Shown here: positions 1-12,135 of the stretch, one piece after another
Numbering within the stretch: the first letter of the stretch is position 1
Layout: every line of letters starts with the position of its first letter
NCBI GenBank assembly: GCA_036245805.1
Contig: BTRK01000002.1
Coordinates: 37,120,661-37,184,660 of the forward strand
DNA length: 64,000 nt
Source: Pristionchus mayeri
Lineage: Eukaryota; Nematoda; Chromadorea; Rhabditida; Neodiplogasteridae
Direction of reading: 5' to 3'
Notes under the pieces: model-generated
The model's input: only the letters and a program-made list of their open reading frames with translations
What the model was told of the DNA's origin: nothing
The model's database searches: none
Made by a program: the position numbers and the translations under genes

Positions 1-612
1 AATGATACACTAATCTATCCAAGTATCCTCACAACATAAAGCAACCATAACTAGGGCTGATGTACTTACTTTCCTATTCTACTATTCTAGTGTGTAACAT
101 TCGCTCTCGAACTAACTTCTCTCATCACGTTTACTTCACTCAACAACTATAACAAGCTACAACTGAAGAGAACGATTGGAATGAGTTTGAGGTGAGAAGA
201 CGATTTAATTCAATGTTTTGAAAACCGGAACTAATCCGGAAACATCTAATCACGTTTGAGCGTTACCCAAAAAATCTTGATACGATGCAGAGATCGCTAC
301 CAACTCGATGAGAATATCCGCTGCCTCCGGACTATTTTGCCAACGATAATAATGCACACTCTCTGTTTCTTCATTTCGAATATCATCACCTTTATCATTT
401 ATCTCATCGTCACCCCGAGGAAATCGGAAGTGGTGGTAATCGAGGTGATTTAAAAAAAAGATAAAGGTTATGTAGCTATGATTATTTCGTTGAGTTGTCT
501 CTGAACTGGCTGCCTTACTATAGCGTATTGTTGCCTGTTGTAATCAGTTATGTCAACAGAAGAGCAAAAGGAGTACATGTGAGATGAATTAATGTCGTAT
601 AAACTGAGTAAT
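1..612. other. intergenic, nothing recognised
   Basis: AT-rich sequence before the first repeat. A 65-codon open frame at 256-453 has no family resemblance, no splice context and no neighbour that would support it. I see no RNA gene or repeat end here. Confidence 0.4.
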
Positions 613-2133
613 ACTAGTGACACCTTTCTATTTGCCCCTCAGTCGAACGATGCGGTTTCCCCTCTAGCAGTCCAAGCGCGCTCGGCGGGCGAGAGAATGC
701 CAAGGGGAGAGACGGTTAGAGAAAGAGAGGGAAGAGGGGAGAGGCACCCTCCCTTTAGATTGTTCATCTCTGTAGCCCCCCTGGCATGTTCCAAGGGGAG
801 GGCAAAGGGGAGAGGAGAGTGAGCAACCCCCTCCGACCTTCCGACCTTGTCGAGGAACCCTCCCCTGTGCCATAGGGTCCTATAGCTAGAATTTTCGATA
901 GATTGAAATTTGAGTGTTTGAGTCTCTATTATCTGCCTCATTAGGCGGATTTCGATGGAGATCGTTTAATGGATATTCGGAAAGTATGTAAATTGCTGAT
1001 TCAAAATTTATCCCAATACGAATGAACAAATTGAATACAATAACATGGAATATCTACAACCTTTCAATTAACACTTTCTCACATAGTGGGCAATTCGTGA
1101 AATCAATGGATATTCAATTAACGTGAAAAAAAGAAATCGCAATGATCACAACTATTCAAACGATTAGAGGTACGAATCCCAGTTTTGCACTCAAAACACA
1201 GAGACGGTAGCAGCGAAGCTTCGATGTCAGCGTAAATTGCTTTTTTCTCTCCTTGCTTCCTGTATTTGTTTGCCTCCCCGTCTCTGTGTGCTGAGTGCAA
1301 AACTGGGATTAGTACCTCTAATCGTTTAAATAGTTGTGCTCATTGCGATTGCTTTTTCACGTTAATTGAATATCCATTATACGTGAATATACGTGCGGGG
1401 GATCACGAAGCTGAGGGATTGGATCGAGGAAGGACTGAAAAGGAAAGCGCGCTGGGCCCTCAAGGTCAGGAGAATGGGACTGGAGCAGTGGAGCCGTGCC
1501 ACTACGGTGTGGACGCCATACAATAGGAAGCGCCCCCCTGGTAAGCCCCACATACGATGGAGAGATGATTTGACCCGAGCTATTGGCAAACACTGGTGGA
1601 ATGCAACTTATGAAGAGTACCGCCCCATCCTCATGTGAGCACCTATTGCCTGACATGATAAATTGATTGATTGATTGATTGAATATCCATTGATTTCACG
1701 AATTGCCCACTATGTGAGAAAGTGTTAATTGAAAGGTTGTAGATATTCCATGTTATTGTATTCAATTTGTTCATTCGTATTGGGATAAATTTTGAATCAA
1801 CAATTTACATATCGTACGTGTCAGCGAAATCAGAACGGCCACCGAGAAGCACCGAGAAATTTTCGATTTCTTTCTCTCTCCGAATACGCAATTTTAAAAG
1901 TCGAGGTTGCGTTCATATTTTTTATGATGGTCGATTTGCCGGAATCGACCCCCCTTGGAACATACCAGGGGGACTACAGAGAGGAACACTCTAAAGGGAG
2001 GGCTCCCCTCTCCCCTCTCTTTCTCTAACCGTCTCTCCCCTCGGCACTATCTCGCCCGCCGAGCGCGAAAGGACTGCCAGAGGGGAAACCGCATCGTTCG
2101 ACTGAGGGGCAAATAGAGAGGTGTATACTAGTG
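613..2133. repeat. nested foldback (palindromic) element
   Basis: Two long imperfect inverted arms face each other. The sequence starting near 613 (ACTAGTGACACC, then CTATTTGCCCCTCAGTCGAA) returns in reverse complement near 2090-2133, and the arms stay similar through a GC-rich stretch (about 640-840 against 1940-2100). An inner, better conserved palindrome spans about 1055-1745 with its axis near 1240. The right inner arm is interrupted by a LINE fragment at 1379-1677. No transposase frame is visible, so this is probably a non-autonomous foldback element. Confidence 0.75.
1379..1677 (+). mobile_element. 5'-truncated RTE-like LINE 3' end
   Basis: The frame at 1393-1638 (81 codons, ending in TGA at 1636-1638) has the composition of the C-terminal tail of RTE-type non-LTR retrotransposon polyproteins. 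It has a Lys/Arg-rich start with RWALKVRRMG, then WSRATTVWTPYNRKRPPG, then RPPGKPHIRWRDDL and a final W-rich segment. It is followed by a short tail and a TGAT-type tandem repeat (ATTGATTGATTGATTG), as RTE elements end. The copy is flanked by the 14-bp direct repeat ATTGAATATCCATT at 1365-1378 and 1678-1691, a target-site duplication. The reverse transcriptase and endonuclease domains are absent, so it is dead on arrival. Confidence 0.8.
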
Positions 2134-2407
2134 CACAGGTTGCTGGAAAATCTCGCACTTGCATTTTTTCAGGTGCGAACAATGTGCAAAAATGCAGCAA
2201 CTGGTGTGACTATGCAGAATAATTACTTCGAAACCCTCAACAATGCGTGGAAATGAACCAAACAATGTGAATAGTTGCTCATTTAGTATATGTATGTATC
2301 TTTAATTTATCCAACTAACAATATTGAGTAATTGTAATTGCTGATTTGATCTTAATACTTTGCAAATACAATAGTTGTATGGAGTAAAACAATGGACATT
2401 GGCGAAA

Positions 2408-5400
2408 TTATATTATTATTCTTTTGTATTTGTCTGATCGTTGATCTGTGTCTTCATCATCGGCCGATTCCGAGTCGTCTGACCATGTTGCATTTATGCA
2501 GTCGATGTCATTATCAGTGTTACCTTCATTTCGATTTTTCTACAATTCAGGTAGATTTTGAAGTAGACTTGTTGTATGACCAAACTTATTGAATAAATTT
2601 TTGTTTAAAATCACTTACCTTTGAAGAGAGGTTAGAGCCAGTTGATGGTTCATGTTTCACTAAAAATGCAAAATGTTTGAATTGCCTTCAGTTTTAATAA
2701 ATTTTGTTGATAGTAGCTGTGATTTGATGGCTCACCATTTTCGCCAATTGTTGACAGTGAAGCATGCATCTTCCTGTGGTTCGTGAATGTCCGTTTTTGC
2801 AAAAATACACACTGGCATATGTCACATTTATACGTCTCCCTCTTAGCTGTGCTTTTACCTGAAAATGCGATCATATTCTCCGGTCTGCACGACACATTTC
2901 ACTGATATGAGAAAGATTCGCATACAAGTGTTGCTGTTCTTGTGATTGTTGAGCGCTTTGTTGTGCGGGAACACTCGTCCACAAGGCTCGCACGTGTATT
3001 TAGTAAATCTAGGATCAACGATACCTGCAAAATCCCATATAACGAGCTGGCTTTTAATTTTTAAAAACGCTTCACGTTCATTTTGGCTGAACATTAATCA
3101 CCTCAAGTGCTATCATTGCTAAAAACAATCGGTTTCCTACTGCTGAACCTCTCGTTTACGAAATTCTTACCGTGTGTTAATTTGTGCGATAAAACGCTGT
3201 CCTTTTGAGTGAAGGATTTCCCACAAATTTCACACTCGTATGGCCTGCGCTCCTTCTCAGATCCTGCATTTTGTATTAAAACACTTGAAGAATGTTTAAT
3301 TTTTTCTGTTGAAACTAGTGTTGCTAGCACATAACTTATCTGCATGGAAATCGATGGGAAATGCTTACTTTTGTGCGTTCGCATATGAGTCGCCAAATTT
3401 GAGCGTTGGCTAAAACGTTTGCCGCAGTCTTCGCATTTGTGTGGCAATCGCGATTCCTCAGTGACTGAATATATATCGAACTATTGCAAATGTGGTGTTT
3501 TGCCAAGCGTAACTTTGTGGTCTATGCTCTGAAGCTAACATGACGTATACAGAATGGGAAATTGCAAAATCATCATGAAATCTCACCAAGATGTGACGGC
3601 TTATGCAGGTCCAGTGATCGTTTCCACGTGAAAGTTTTACCACACAGTTCACAGTCGAATTTCGGTTTCTGATCAGTGGCTAAAATTCAAATTTAGTTGG
3701 TATCAAATGTTTTGATTTATTGAGTTAATCAAGCAAATTACCTTGATGAGTGGTCATATGGTTCTTAAGATAGCTCTGGACAGCAAACCTCTGCCCGCAC
3801 ACATTACATTTGTGTGGACGTTTATCTTCTTCTTTTTCTGAACATACTTAAAATAAACCATTTCAAGCCCCCTTAGAGAAATCGATCATATCACAGCATA
3901 CTCACAAGAACAACAATACATACAATCAATCTTAGATATTTGAACAAGTAAGTTTACCAAGATGTTTTAGCTTATGGAGTGCCAATCCTTTCGGGTCGGC
4001 GTACGATTTCCCGCATTGGTCACATTTATACGCCCTCCTGCGAGGGTCTCCCATTGCTGAAATTCGATAGTTGCGCAACATCTACGACATGCCGAGTTGA
4101 AAGTTTGCAATATACAGAAAAGAATCATTCATTTTTTAATTGCTTTCCACAAATAAGCACTTACACAAGTGTGTGTTCTTGTGATAATTTAGTGCTCCAA
4201 CTTCGCAAAATCGTTTGTCACATTCGCCACATTTAAATGGAAGTCTTTCCTCTTCATTTCCTAAAATATGTGTACTGTAGTTAAGTTTATCAATTAGCAT
4301 TCAGTGTAATTGATAACACTTGCTGCATCGAATCTGCCTTCAAAGATGCAAGATCGCACATTTTCAACTGACCCAAATGTTCTTTCTTATGCCTCCAAAG
4401 TGACCTTTCCCAAGTGAACGACTTGCCGCATATGTCACATTTAAATTCGAGCTTATTTTGGTCTGAAATTAAATTATGTAAAAAAATTGTTTAAATTAAG
4501 CTCACTTAGATGGGTATTTTGATGCTGCACTAGAGCCGTAGCATTATAGCACCGTCGTCCGCATTCGCTGCATTTGTAGGGTCGACTATGTGATTTATCT
4601 TCTAAAATGGGATTGAAAAATGTGTCCTGCGATCAGTTCATGAATGCAGTAGTAGACATGTTGATGAAGATGCGAACAAAGTATGTACCCAAATCCTTGG
4701 GACGTTCACTTACCGAGATGAATCAGTCTATGCCTTTTCAGATTATATTTATTAGTTATATGCTTGCCGCAGATGTCACAATTGACTGCACTCGACGTTG
4801 ATTGTCCCTTCGAATTCTTCTTCTGTTTTAGCATCGGCTCCTTTCCCGATGAACGGAGGTCGACGTTTTCATCGTCAGATTCATATGCAGAGATGTCCTC
4901 GCTATCCGACTCAAATTGGTCCCTCTGAAAGTACTCAGCAATATTTGTTTGCTTAGAGCATGGAACAGCCTAGCACCTGATGATGTGGAAAAAGGCAAGG
5001 ATGAATTCCAACTCGGGTTGAAAGTCGGGGGGGGGGGGAGAAAAAGGAGAACTTTGAAATTTATTATTTTTCACTTTTTTATGTTGAACAATCGACTTGA
5101 TACTTCGGATTCGGGTTTCTTAGGTTCGGAATTATCCCCAGAACAATTTTTTTAATGTTATAGCTTCAAGGAGTAGCGAATTACTGAAAATGGCGCGAAT
5201 TCACATTTCGAAAGATCTCCTTTTTCCTCATCCGACTTTTTCTACCCGATGTTTTCCTCTTCTCCTTCCTCCCCCCCACTTTTTCCGCAGCATTATTGTG
5301 ATCTAAAACTGTTCGCAAATTCATAAGAAAATAAACAACAAGATAAATCATGACTAATGCAGCAAATGGGAAATTCAGAGAGCACTTTTTCCCCTTTTCT

Positions 5401-5835
5401 CACCTCATCAATAACAGGCTCAGAGCGAGTATCCTCAAGGTCAGCCAGCCAATCAATAGTTGTTTCAAGTGACTCGCATAAACTGATCACAATATTGGGT
5501 ATCGAAGATTTCCTGAAAATATTGTGGAAGCCCATAGCTAAATATCGATGATAATTTACATCTTATCGAAATTGTCTTGATTTTTGGATAGGAGTGTATT
5601 GAGTGCAGCACATGCCTCAATCATTTTCTAAAAAAATATTTTGATTATGTAACTGGAATAAATTATTCAGGACCTCAGAAGCAGGCTCACTCTCGGTCAT
5701 TATTTGCATGAGATCAACTGCGCTGCCCACTAGAATTTCCATAACTTGAATTTGTAGAGGAGTCTGAATTTTAATTATGGCAAAATGTACGTAAAGAAAA
5801 TTTAAACCGTGTGTTTCAAAATGGAAAATAACCAT
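2408..5835 (-). CDS. multi-C2H2 zinc-finger protein (11 fingers, one per exon)
   Basis: Probable DNA-binding nuclear regulator. Reading on the minus strand, 5' exons (5835 or 5763 down to about 5395) encode a helical N-terminal region without fingers (TPLQIQVMEILVGS, then KMIEACAALNTLLS, then IVISLCESLETTIDWL). Next comes an acidic segment (SDSEDISAYESDDENVD) joined to finger 1 (CDICGKHITNKYNLKRHRLIH, about 4720-4760). Fingers 2-11 follow in separate exons near 4560, 4430, 4220, 4020, 3800, 3630, 3410, 3220, 2970 and 2800. Finger 10 ends in H-x5-C instead of H-x-H. A short linker exon near 2610-2650 and an acidic last exon (2408-2539, stop at 2408-2410) close the frame. Every finger exon begins and ends in phase 1. 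The start is uncertain: ATG at 5835 reads straight into the exon, but an acceptor at 5764 would allow an upstream first exon. Confidence 0.8.
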
Positions 5836-6549
5836 TGAATGAAATATTGTAATATTGTATAGATTCTCGCGTATTTTCCCGCTATTTATTTGAATGCATA
5901 GCGTTGCTGAGTTTGGGTTATTCAGACAACCGATATTCTCCTACTGAGAGGGGCGCCACGGGGCAGATTCTCGATTGCGAAAACAAGGACGACACTCTGT
6001 CAATGCATCTTGAATCATCTTGTCAGGATTCTTGATTATTGTGCTCTGTGTAAGGATATGCGATGTAGAAAGTACATAGTGCGCTTCTCGTTATCTTTAT
6101 CACTCTAGTATTCAAAGATGAATATTTGTAGCGCCAAAGCCATATTTTTGGGTAAAGCATCTAATATGAAAACGACAGATTTATTGTCGCCGTGCACTTT
6201 CCATGTGCTGATTGTACTGTTATCGGTTGTATTGTTTTCCAAACACTGATTGTACTGTTATCGGTTGTATTTGTAACTTTTTTGTAAATCAAATTTTCTA
6301 TTATTTTAATCGTGAATAGCTGATTATTAAACGTTTTTATATTTTGGTTTCGAAATACAATGACAATTGAGTAGACACGACATTCTTCTTTACCGCAGAC
6401 TGCGGTTTCTTCTCCACTACCTGCAAAGCATCATCCGTAACAGTTATATGCCGGGACACGGTAGGAATGACTTCGCAAGAAATATTATCCTCATTCTGCG
6501 TTATATATCGCATGTCCGACTAGCGACATAGCATGCAGAATGAATATAA
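5836..6549. other. intergenic, short direct repeat
   Basis: No gene seen. Around 6208-6275 a phrase of about 25 bases (containing TGATTGTACTGTTATCGG) occurs twice in direct orientation. The stretch probably holds the divergent upstream region of the zinc-finger gene and the downstream end of the chemoreceptor gene. Confidence 0.35.
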
Positions 6550-6832
6550 TCATTTCTTGTATAACCAAGAACGCACCATGAATAGCCAATCAGCGGTCTT
6601 TGACCGATAGGCAGGCGTCATTGCCAAGAGAAAGATGGAGTGAACCAGCTAGAATAATGAAACACTGACAAGGCTGATGTGAAACGGAACTGGAATATTT
6701 AAAATTGTAAAGCGGATTATGTTCGGGTTTGACTCACGCTGCCCTTGATAGAAATTGAAGAGCACCATGCAGCCCATCTTTAGAGTTAGTGGAAGGATTG
6801 TCTGGAATACGCATGCTATTTCATTCGTTCAA

Positions 6833-6935
6833 ATCTGGTGGAGTTCGTAATTCGGGAAATTGTAAATGTATCTTCATTTGCCACACTCTCCAACGCAAGA
6901 CCTTTCGAGTGTGTGTTGAACCCGAATTACGAACT
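6833..6935. repeat. short hairpin element in receptor intron
   Basis: Inverted repeat whose ends read GTTCGTAATTCGGG and its reverse complement. The inner arms contain CTTCATTTGCCACACTCTC, the core of the hairpin family found at about a dozen places in the window. Confidence 0.7.
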
Positions 6936-7834
6936 AAAAACTATAACCTGGATAACGAGCGTTCTTGTCATTGTGAGATTCAATTTTCTTCTCCTTTCGC
7001 TCATACTCGAAGTTCTGCGCAAAAGCGCGAAAGTGTGCATTGCAAGCTGAAAAGGAGTGTCAACAATACAGTACACGTTAGATTTTTATGAAATTTGTCA
7101 TACAACTTACGAGAACTTTCTGAACCGTCTCTATGGTCTACCGTATGATATGACATACTACAGTTCGAAACTCGTACGATCGGTAAATGAATAAACTAAT
7201 TCCAAAATTGCGGAAGTAAATGGTGTATGATATACAAAATACGAACTTACTGTGAATTTCAACATTAGTGCAAGCGAAAAGACGCAAATATAAAATAATC
7301 CAAAGATGATCATGCGTTGATGATCAAGGCAATCTACGGAATGACCTCTTCGAATTAGTGGGAAGCTGTCTTCGATAATCTGAACTTTCGCGAAAATCTC
7401 TGTTGTATATGAATACTGACCTTGCTGAATGTTTCTCTTTCCACTTTCGAAGAAAATGCATTCTAAATGTAATAATCAGACATTTTGACCAGAATCGATA
7501 ACAAACATCAGCCAACAGAGTCAACCCGAGCATTTGTAGTGCAATTACGAATTCAATGGCAAACTGCTTTGCACGTGAGAGCGTCCAGCGAGATAAGGGA
7601 CCCAGCACAGCCTTAATATTGGTGAATGAATAAGTTTGAGAAGTGATACCACCGTCTCCTCATTCTATACTCTCCCTATCAGCTTTCGGCAGGTCTAGTG
7701 ATAGTTTATAGAATGCAGACACTGTGGTATCTTTTCTCGAACTACAATCAAAACTGCAAAAACAAGCCTGATGTCGGTGCAGGTAGCATCCAATGTTCGG
7801 TGGCACGTACAAGTTACCCAATGTCATCCAGACT

Positions 7835-7965
7835 ATCTGGAATCGTCGGATTGCTTCTGTTGTTTGAGAGTTCGAGAAGGTCTCTTCATTTTCTACATTA
7901 TCTCACTGTTCGACAGTCGAAGGGAAGTGCAAAATGAACAGACTTTGACGCGAGTTTCGAACTTT
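7835..7965. repeat. degenerate short hairpin element
   Basis: Carries the family phrases GAGTTCGAGAAGGTCTCTTC and GTTTCGAAC in opposite orientations around a diverged stem, within the receptor intron. Confidence 0.45.
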
Positions 7966-8188
7966 TTGTTTATAAAGTAAAGAGCACCATGAAACCAATG
8001 CCCCATTAGTAGTTATTAGAATAATTTTTAAAAAAATATTAAATCAAACCGAATGAACAGCTGCTGATCCGGGAATCTCCATTTGCGGTCGGTCTCTACA
8101 ATCGCAATTAATTATACAGTTCGTAAATCGAGTAATAACTTTACACACTATATAGACAGGTTGGCCAAATATAGAGTGAAATGAAGAT

Positions 8189-8352
8189 ATCACTCTCATG
8201 GGAAAATCGAGCTGAATTTGACATTCATGGGAATGGATGAAAATCAAGAATTGAGTTGCACATGCCTTAGGATGGCCAAAACCGGTTAGAACCAATTTCA
8301 CGATTCCCACGCTCTGCTTGATTCTCTCATGAGAGGCGTGATATGTGAGACG
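8189..8352. repeat. short foldback element, internally deleted copy
   Basis: About 160 bp with inverted ends (ATATCACTCTCATGGGAAAA at left, ATATCACGCCTCTCATGAGA on the complementary strand at right) and the phrase GGCCAAAACCGGTTAGAACC. The same termini bound the 1-kb foldbacks at 18.9-19.9 and 39.8-40.8 kb, so this looks like a short derivative of that family inside a receptor intron. Confidence 0.7.
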
Positions 8353-8568
8353 TTCCAAGAGAATTTGCATACCGGGTGAGACATGGGATGGGAAAGAAAT
8401 ATTGTGGATCCAAAACAAATTGCAATTCAATGTCACTGAGTAGGCCGAGTATCTGCAATTGGACATAATTATTGATGTCAAAGCCGAGCATGCATAAATC
8501 AGATCGCTTTGTCGCCCTAAACGTCTAAAGATCACACAAATGAAGAGGGTGTATTTAATCATACTAGG

Positions 8569-8713
8569 GCTCCCCCAATTGGGCTTTTTGGCCCAGTTGG
8601 GCTTCTGCTTTCAAGTATGTTTCATGTGCGCTTTATATATGTACTAAAAACGCACATGAAACATACTTGAAAGTCGAAGCCCAATTGGGCCAAAAAGTCC
8701 AATTGGGGGAACA
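8569..8713. repeat. 145-bp near-perfect hairpin
   Basis: Arms beginning CTCCCCCAATTGGGCTTTTT and ending with the matching reverse complement enclose a second stem (CAAGTATGTTTCATGTGCG and its complement). It lies between exons 1 and 2 of the chemoreceptor and has no coding content. Confidence 0.75.
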
Positions 8714-8903
8714 ATAGATCATACTCAGTACTGATACTTACTATAATAACTATTGTGTATGCCGAATATCGTTTGGCCACGCGATTCGCACATAGTCCCA
8801 CAATGACGATTACGGGAATCGATACTAATACTGCAGATGTTGTGATCCCTTGGCAAATGAGTCGAAGAATCTCTCTTATATCATTCGTCGTGATGCTTGT
8901 CAT

Positions 8904-10532
8904 ACTGCGATAATTATGATCAGAAGCGAGGGAAGAAATACACAATACGTCAGCATCAGAAAAGGAGAGAAAAAACGACGATAAATCATTCGAGAAAATC
9001 AAGAATACGAAATGAGGGAATACAAACTACTTCAATGCCTGTGATTGATAATACGCATGAGTGAGGAGAGACCTTTTTAGAAATAAAAACGGATGCAGTA
9101 TAAGGAAACACCGATTATCACCAAAAATGCATCCTTAACTGCTCGAACTGTTTTTTCTCGAACACAAACTACTACTCATATGTGCAATGGAATTAGCGTC
9201 TTATTCGTACGTATTTGTAGAATCGAGGTGTACACATAGCCTTCATTCTAGGAAAATCAGCAAAAACAACATAAACATGGAGCTCAAATACCACCAAAGG
9301 ACAAATAGCAAATAATATCGTAGCTAACAGTGTTATTGCGAGAATCGTTTCTTTGGTGGAGACTTGTGATTGTGGGTGGATGAAGAACTATCGTTAAAAG
9401 TGAGAATAACAGAGGGGAACGAGAATGAAAATTATGCTCGTAAATGGTTAGGTGAGTCTGTACGTAGTCACGATTTCGCGGAACTGCCCTCACATGGGCT
9501 TGGTCTCTGGACACATATTCCGATCTTCACCAAAATTTGAGGATATGCTAAATCGACTATGCTGATTCCAAATCCGTTTTTAAAATCAGCCAAATAGGTC
9601 ATTGAAAAAATCGATAATTTTCCATTGAGATGTCAGGAGATTCTTCAACTCCTCTTTTTGTTACTAGGACTGGCAAATGTCTAGCTTTTCGTCATGTTTT
9701 TAAAGTTGTTTTGAGCAATTTAATTTGCAAGGGTGAATGTAGTTGTGACAAAAACACACCTCTCTATTCTTCAGCAGGAGCTGTGCCGTGCCCCCTGGCA
9801 GTCCTAGAGCGACAATAACAAAGTAATGTATTGGGCTAGGTTAGGAATACAAAAAAATCCGTTACGTGGTTTTATATAAATTATTCTGATAAAATAAGTT
9901 ATTCAAATATAGACCATGAAAAGCGACCGAGTAATATCAGTGCCGTGAATCAGCAATAGTTTAGAGCTGGAAATAATTTGACATACTGAGGAGGATACTG
10001 TAGCCGACGCGTTGCTAACGACTAGTCAATGACCCAACCCAACTAATTACTCGATACTTACAAGCGCCGCGTACTTTTTATCAACCCTTATTATCAGTTA
10101 TGATTAGCGAAATTTGTGAATTTATAAATATTCCTCCAAAATCAATCAGACAAGATAATATGTCTACTAGATGATCGTTCCATCATGCGCATGCGAACAG
10201 TGAGTCTGATTGCAATATTTACAATGTTAAAGCATGATAATGATCAATATTTTCATTCATGTCTAACAAACAATTTCCCTAACTTTGAGTTTGAGGTAAA
10301 ATATTCTTTGAAACAACTCGTATCTCGATCACTACTTCGGGATCCTCCGTTTACATGTGTCAAGACTGTCCGATTTCGAACGGTATGGATCGATACATCG
10401 ACAATGTGTATGATGTGGAATATCTTTAAATTTTATAAACAAATCTCCTTTAATTATGATCGATATGTTTTTAATATGGTAAAGGACATGTTCGAGTTCG
10501 AATTTCTCACACACGATACTAAGTCCAAGATT
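8904..10532. other. intergenic, nothing recognised
   Basis: No exon chain, repeat end or RNA gene that I can support. Short open frames at 9284-9514 (-) and 9630-9818 (+) lack splice context and family resemblance. Confidence 0.35.
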
Positions 10533-10905
10533 TGGGGGGGGGGGGGGGGTGACAAAAGCCCAACCGACAAAAGCCCAACGGATCACCATTCGCTGGATAT
10601 TTGAGCTATCATCTGGGGAGTTGTGCCATTACTACTAGTATGTGCGACTAGTATGTGGTTAGATAATCACGAAAAACTGTAACCAATCGATATTCTAGTA
10701 CCCCAGAAACTCTATCCAAGTAATATGAGAATCGATTTGTTACGGTATTTGGTGTTTATTTAACCATGATTTTTCACATAAATTTGCATTTTAAGACCAT
10801 GAACGATACGTGGATACGTGGATATGGAGTGATACGTGGATATGGAGTGAAACTCAAGATCACATTGCTAGAGGATCTAGTCAGAGTGATGTAGTAAAAG
10901 TGTTA
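10533..10905. mobile_element. truncated hAT-like MITE with G18 tract
   Basis: Begins with a run of about 18 G followed by TGACAAAAGCCCAACCGACA, that is, two tandem copies of an ACAAAAGCCCAACSG unit, then GGATCACCATTCGCTGGATA. The same start heads the complete elements at 13.7 and 15.1 kb. Homology continues to about 10905 (GATCTAGTCAGAGTGATGTAG), but the matching right terminus is missing. Confidence 0.65.
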
Positions 10906-11314
10906 GACTGAGAACATTTATGAAGATTTTAAAAAAGTACATCTTGAAAATCCTTTATTTGATCCTGAGCAGCTCGATGATGCTCAGATATGTTAATGAT
11001 ACTAGTTAGCATAATTTGCACCGTTTTCGCTCTCAACTTTGGCTGAAGTGTCGATTCGATCTGCTTCATGCTCTGCTTCAAATAAATTATCTTACGCGCA
11101 ATAAATTACATATAATTTTAGATTTTCTTTACTGACCAGATTGTTTATGTTTCTTGATGTTATCAGCCTTTCGTAGACAATTCTTGTTGTGTTTCTTGTG
11201 ATTATCGAATTACAGGAAATGTGCGACCGAGTACCCTTAAATTTTTATTCTGGATAGGCCTCGATCCTATCTCCAACGTCAGAAAGTTTTGCAAGCTGGA
11301 AAAAAATCTATATA

Positions 11315-12135
11315 TTAGGGTGTCCCGAAAGTTCGTGCACTACTTTTTGAAAATATGTTTTTCAAATGTTATCAAACTTGTAAGGGGGTAGTAATCGGCG
11401 CTGGATAGGGCATCCACTGTTCTTCCGTTTACATACTTCAGGGCTTGAAATCCTTGCGTTTTCGTAAAAATAATATAATTAATCCTGATCTATATAGAAA
11501 CACCCCATTTCCAGTTCTCGCATCTGAAGAGATATAAACCAGATTATCCGCTCCTGTGAGTTAGTAGTTCATTCTAAGCAGGTTTCCCAACATCCCGCTG
11601 CCCCATATTGCATTGCAGAATTTTAACGAAACTCGTGATTTTCCACCCAAAATTTTAAAAAGTTGAGAATTTCATTCCAAACATGGATCTAAACGATTGA
11701 TAATAAACTAAAACTAAGAACTATTATTTTTTGAGTGGCTTGCCGTTCGAAGAAAGATTACAAAATTTAATAATTAAAAAAACGACATCTTTAAAATTAA
11801 TGAAAGTTGAAAGTTTTGCACTACTTCAGCTATCACTAAAGATAGCTGTTGAGTGACTATTTTAAAAATAACTGCACACCCATCTCCTTCATTGGTTTCA
11901 ATCCGGGTCTCACACAATAGTCTTAATTTGTGTTAGAAATTTTAAAACGACATGACCGATAATCGAATTTTCAGGTAATTTCAGCGTAATTAGATAGTGT
12001 TTTCAGAGTATGATAGTAGAATCTGTTAGTAAACCTGCACATGTACAAAACACAAAACTTTATTTGATATGGTGCATTATAGTTCGAAAGGGAAAAATAA
12101 GTAAAAATAGTGCACGAACTTTCGGGACACCCTAA
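11315..12135. mobile_element. mariner-type non-autonomous element (821 bp)
   Basis: Inverted ends TTAGGGTGTCCCGAAAGTTC at both sides (right end in reverse complement, 12110-12135), flanked by TA dinucleotides at 11313-11314 and 12136-12137 as expected for Tc1/mariner insertion. The interior is AT-rich and has no transposase frame. Confidence 0.85.

Larger units (their letters stand above)
6550..8903 (-). pseudogene. Srh/Sri-like 7TM chemoreceptor with in-frame stop
   Basis: Nematode seven-transmembrane G-protein-coupled receptor, expected in the membrane of chemosensory neurons. Exon 1 (8742-8903) starts MTSITTNDIREIL and carries TM1. Exon 2 (8373-8524, phase 0) ends in the family signature DPQYFFPIPCLT. 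Further exons lie near 7420-7611, 7241-7377 (DHQRMIIFGLFYICVFSLAL), 6951-7051 (loop MSERRRKLNLTMTRTLVIQ) and 6736-6800 (TILPLTLKMG). The last exon reads LVHSIFLLAMTPAYRS, the TM7 end shared with the receptor at 16.3-18.5 kb. TAG at 6649-6651 interrupts the TM7 frame, and the junction after exon 2 does not join cleanly in phase. Small hairpin elements sit in at least three introns. It could be a recent pseudogene or carry assembly errors. Confidence 0.65.

Noticed and set aside
8044..8562. 172-codon minus-strand frame
   Set aside because: It runs across the foldback element and reads receptor exon 2 in the wrong phase. The in-phase reading (ILGLLSDIELQFVLDPQYFF) is the real one.
10534..10551. 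G18 tract as a stand-alone regulatory G-quadruplex
   Set aside because: It marks the expanded end of a MITE whose relatives have 5-6 G at the same place, so a slippage origin is simpler.
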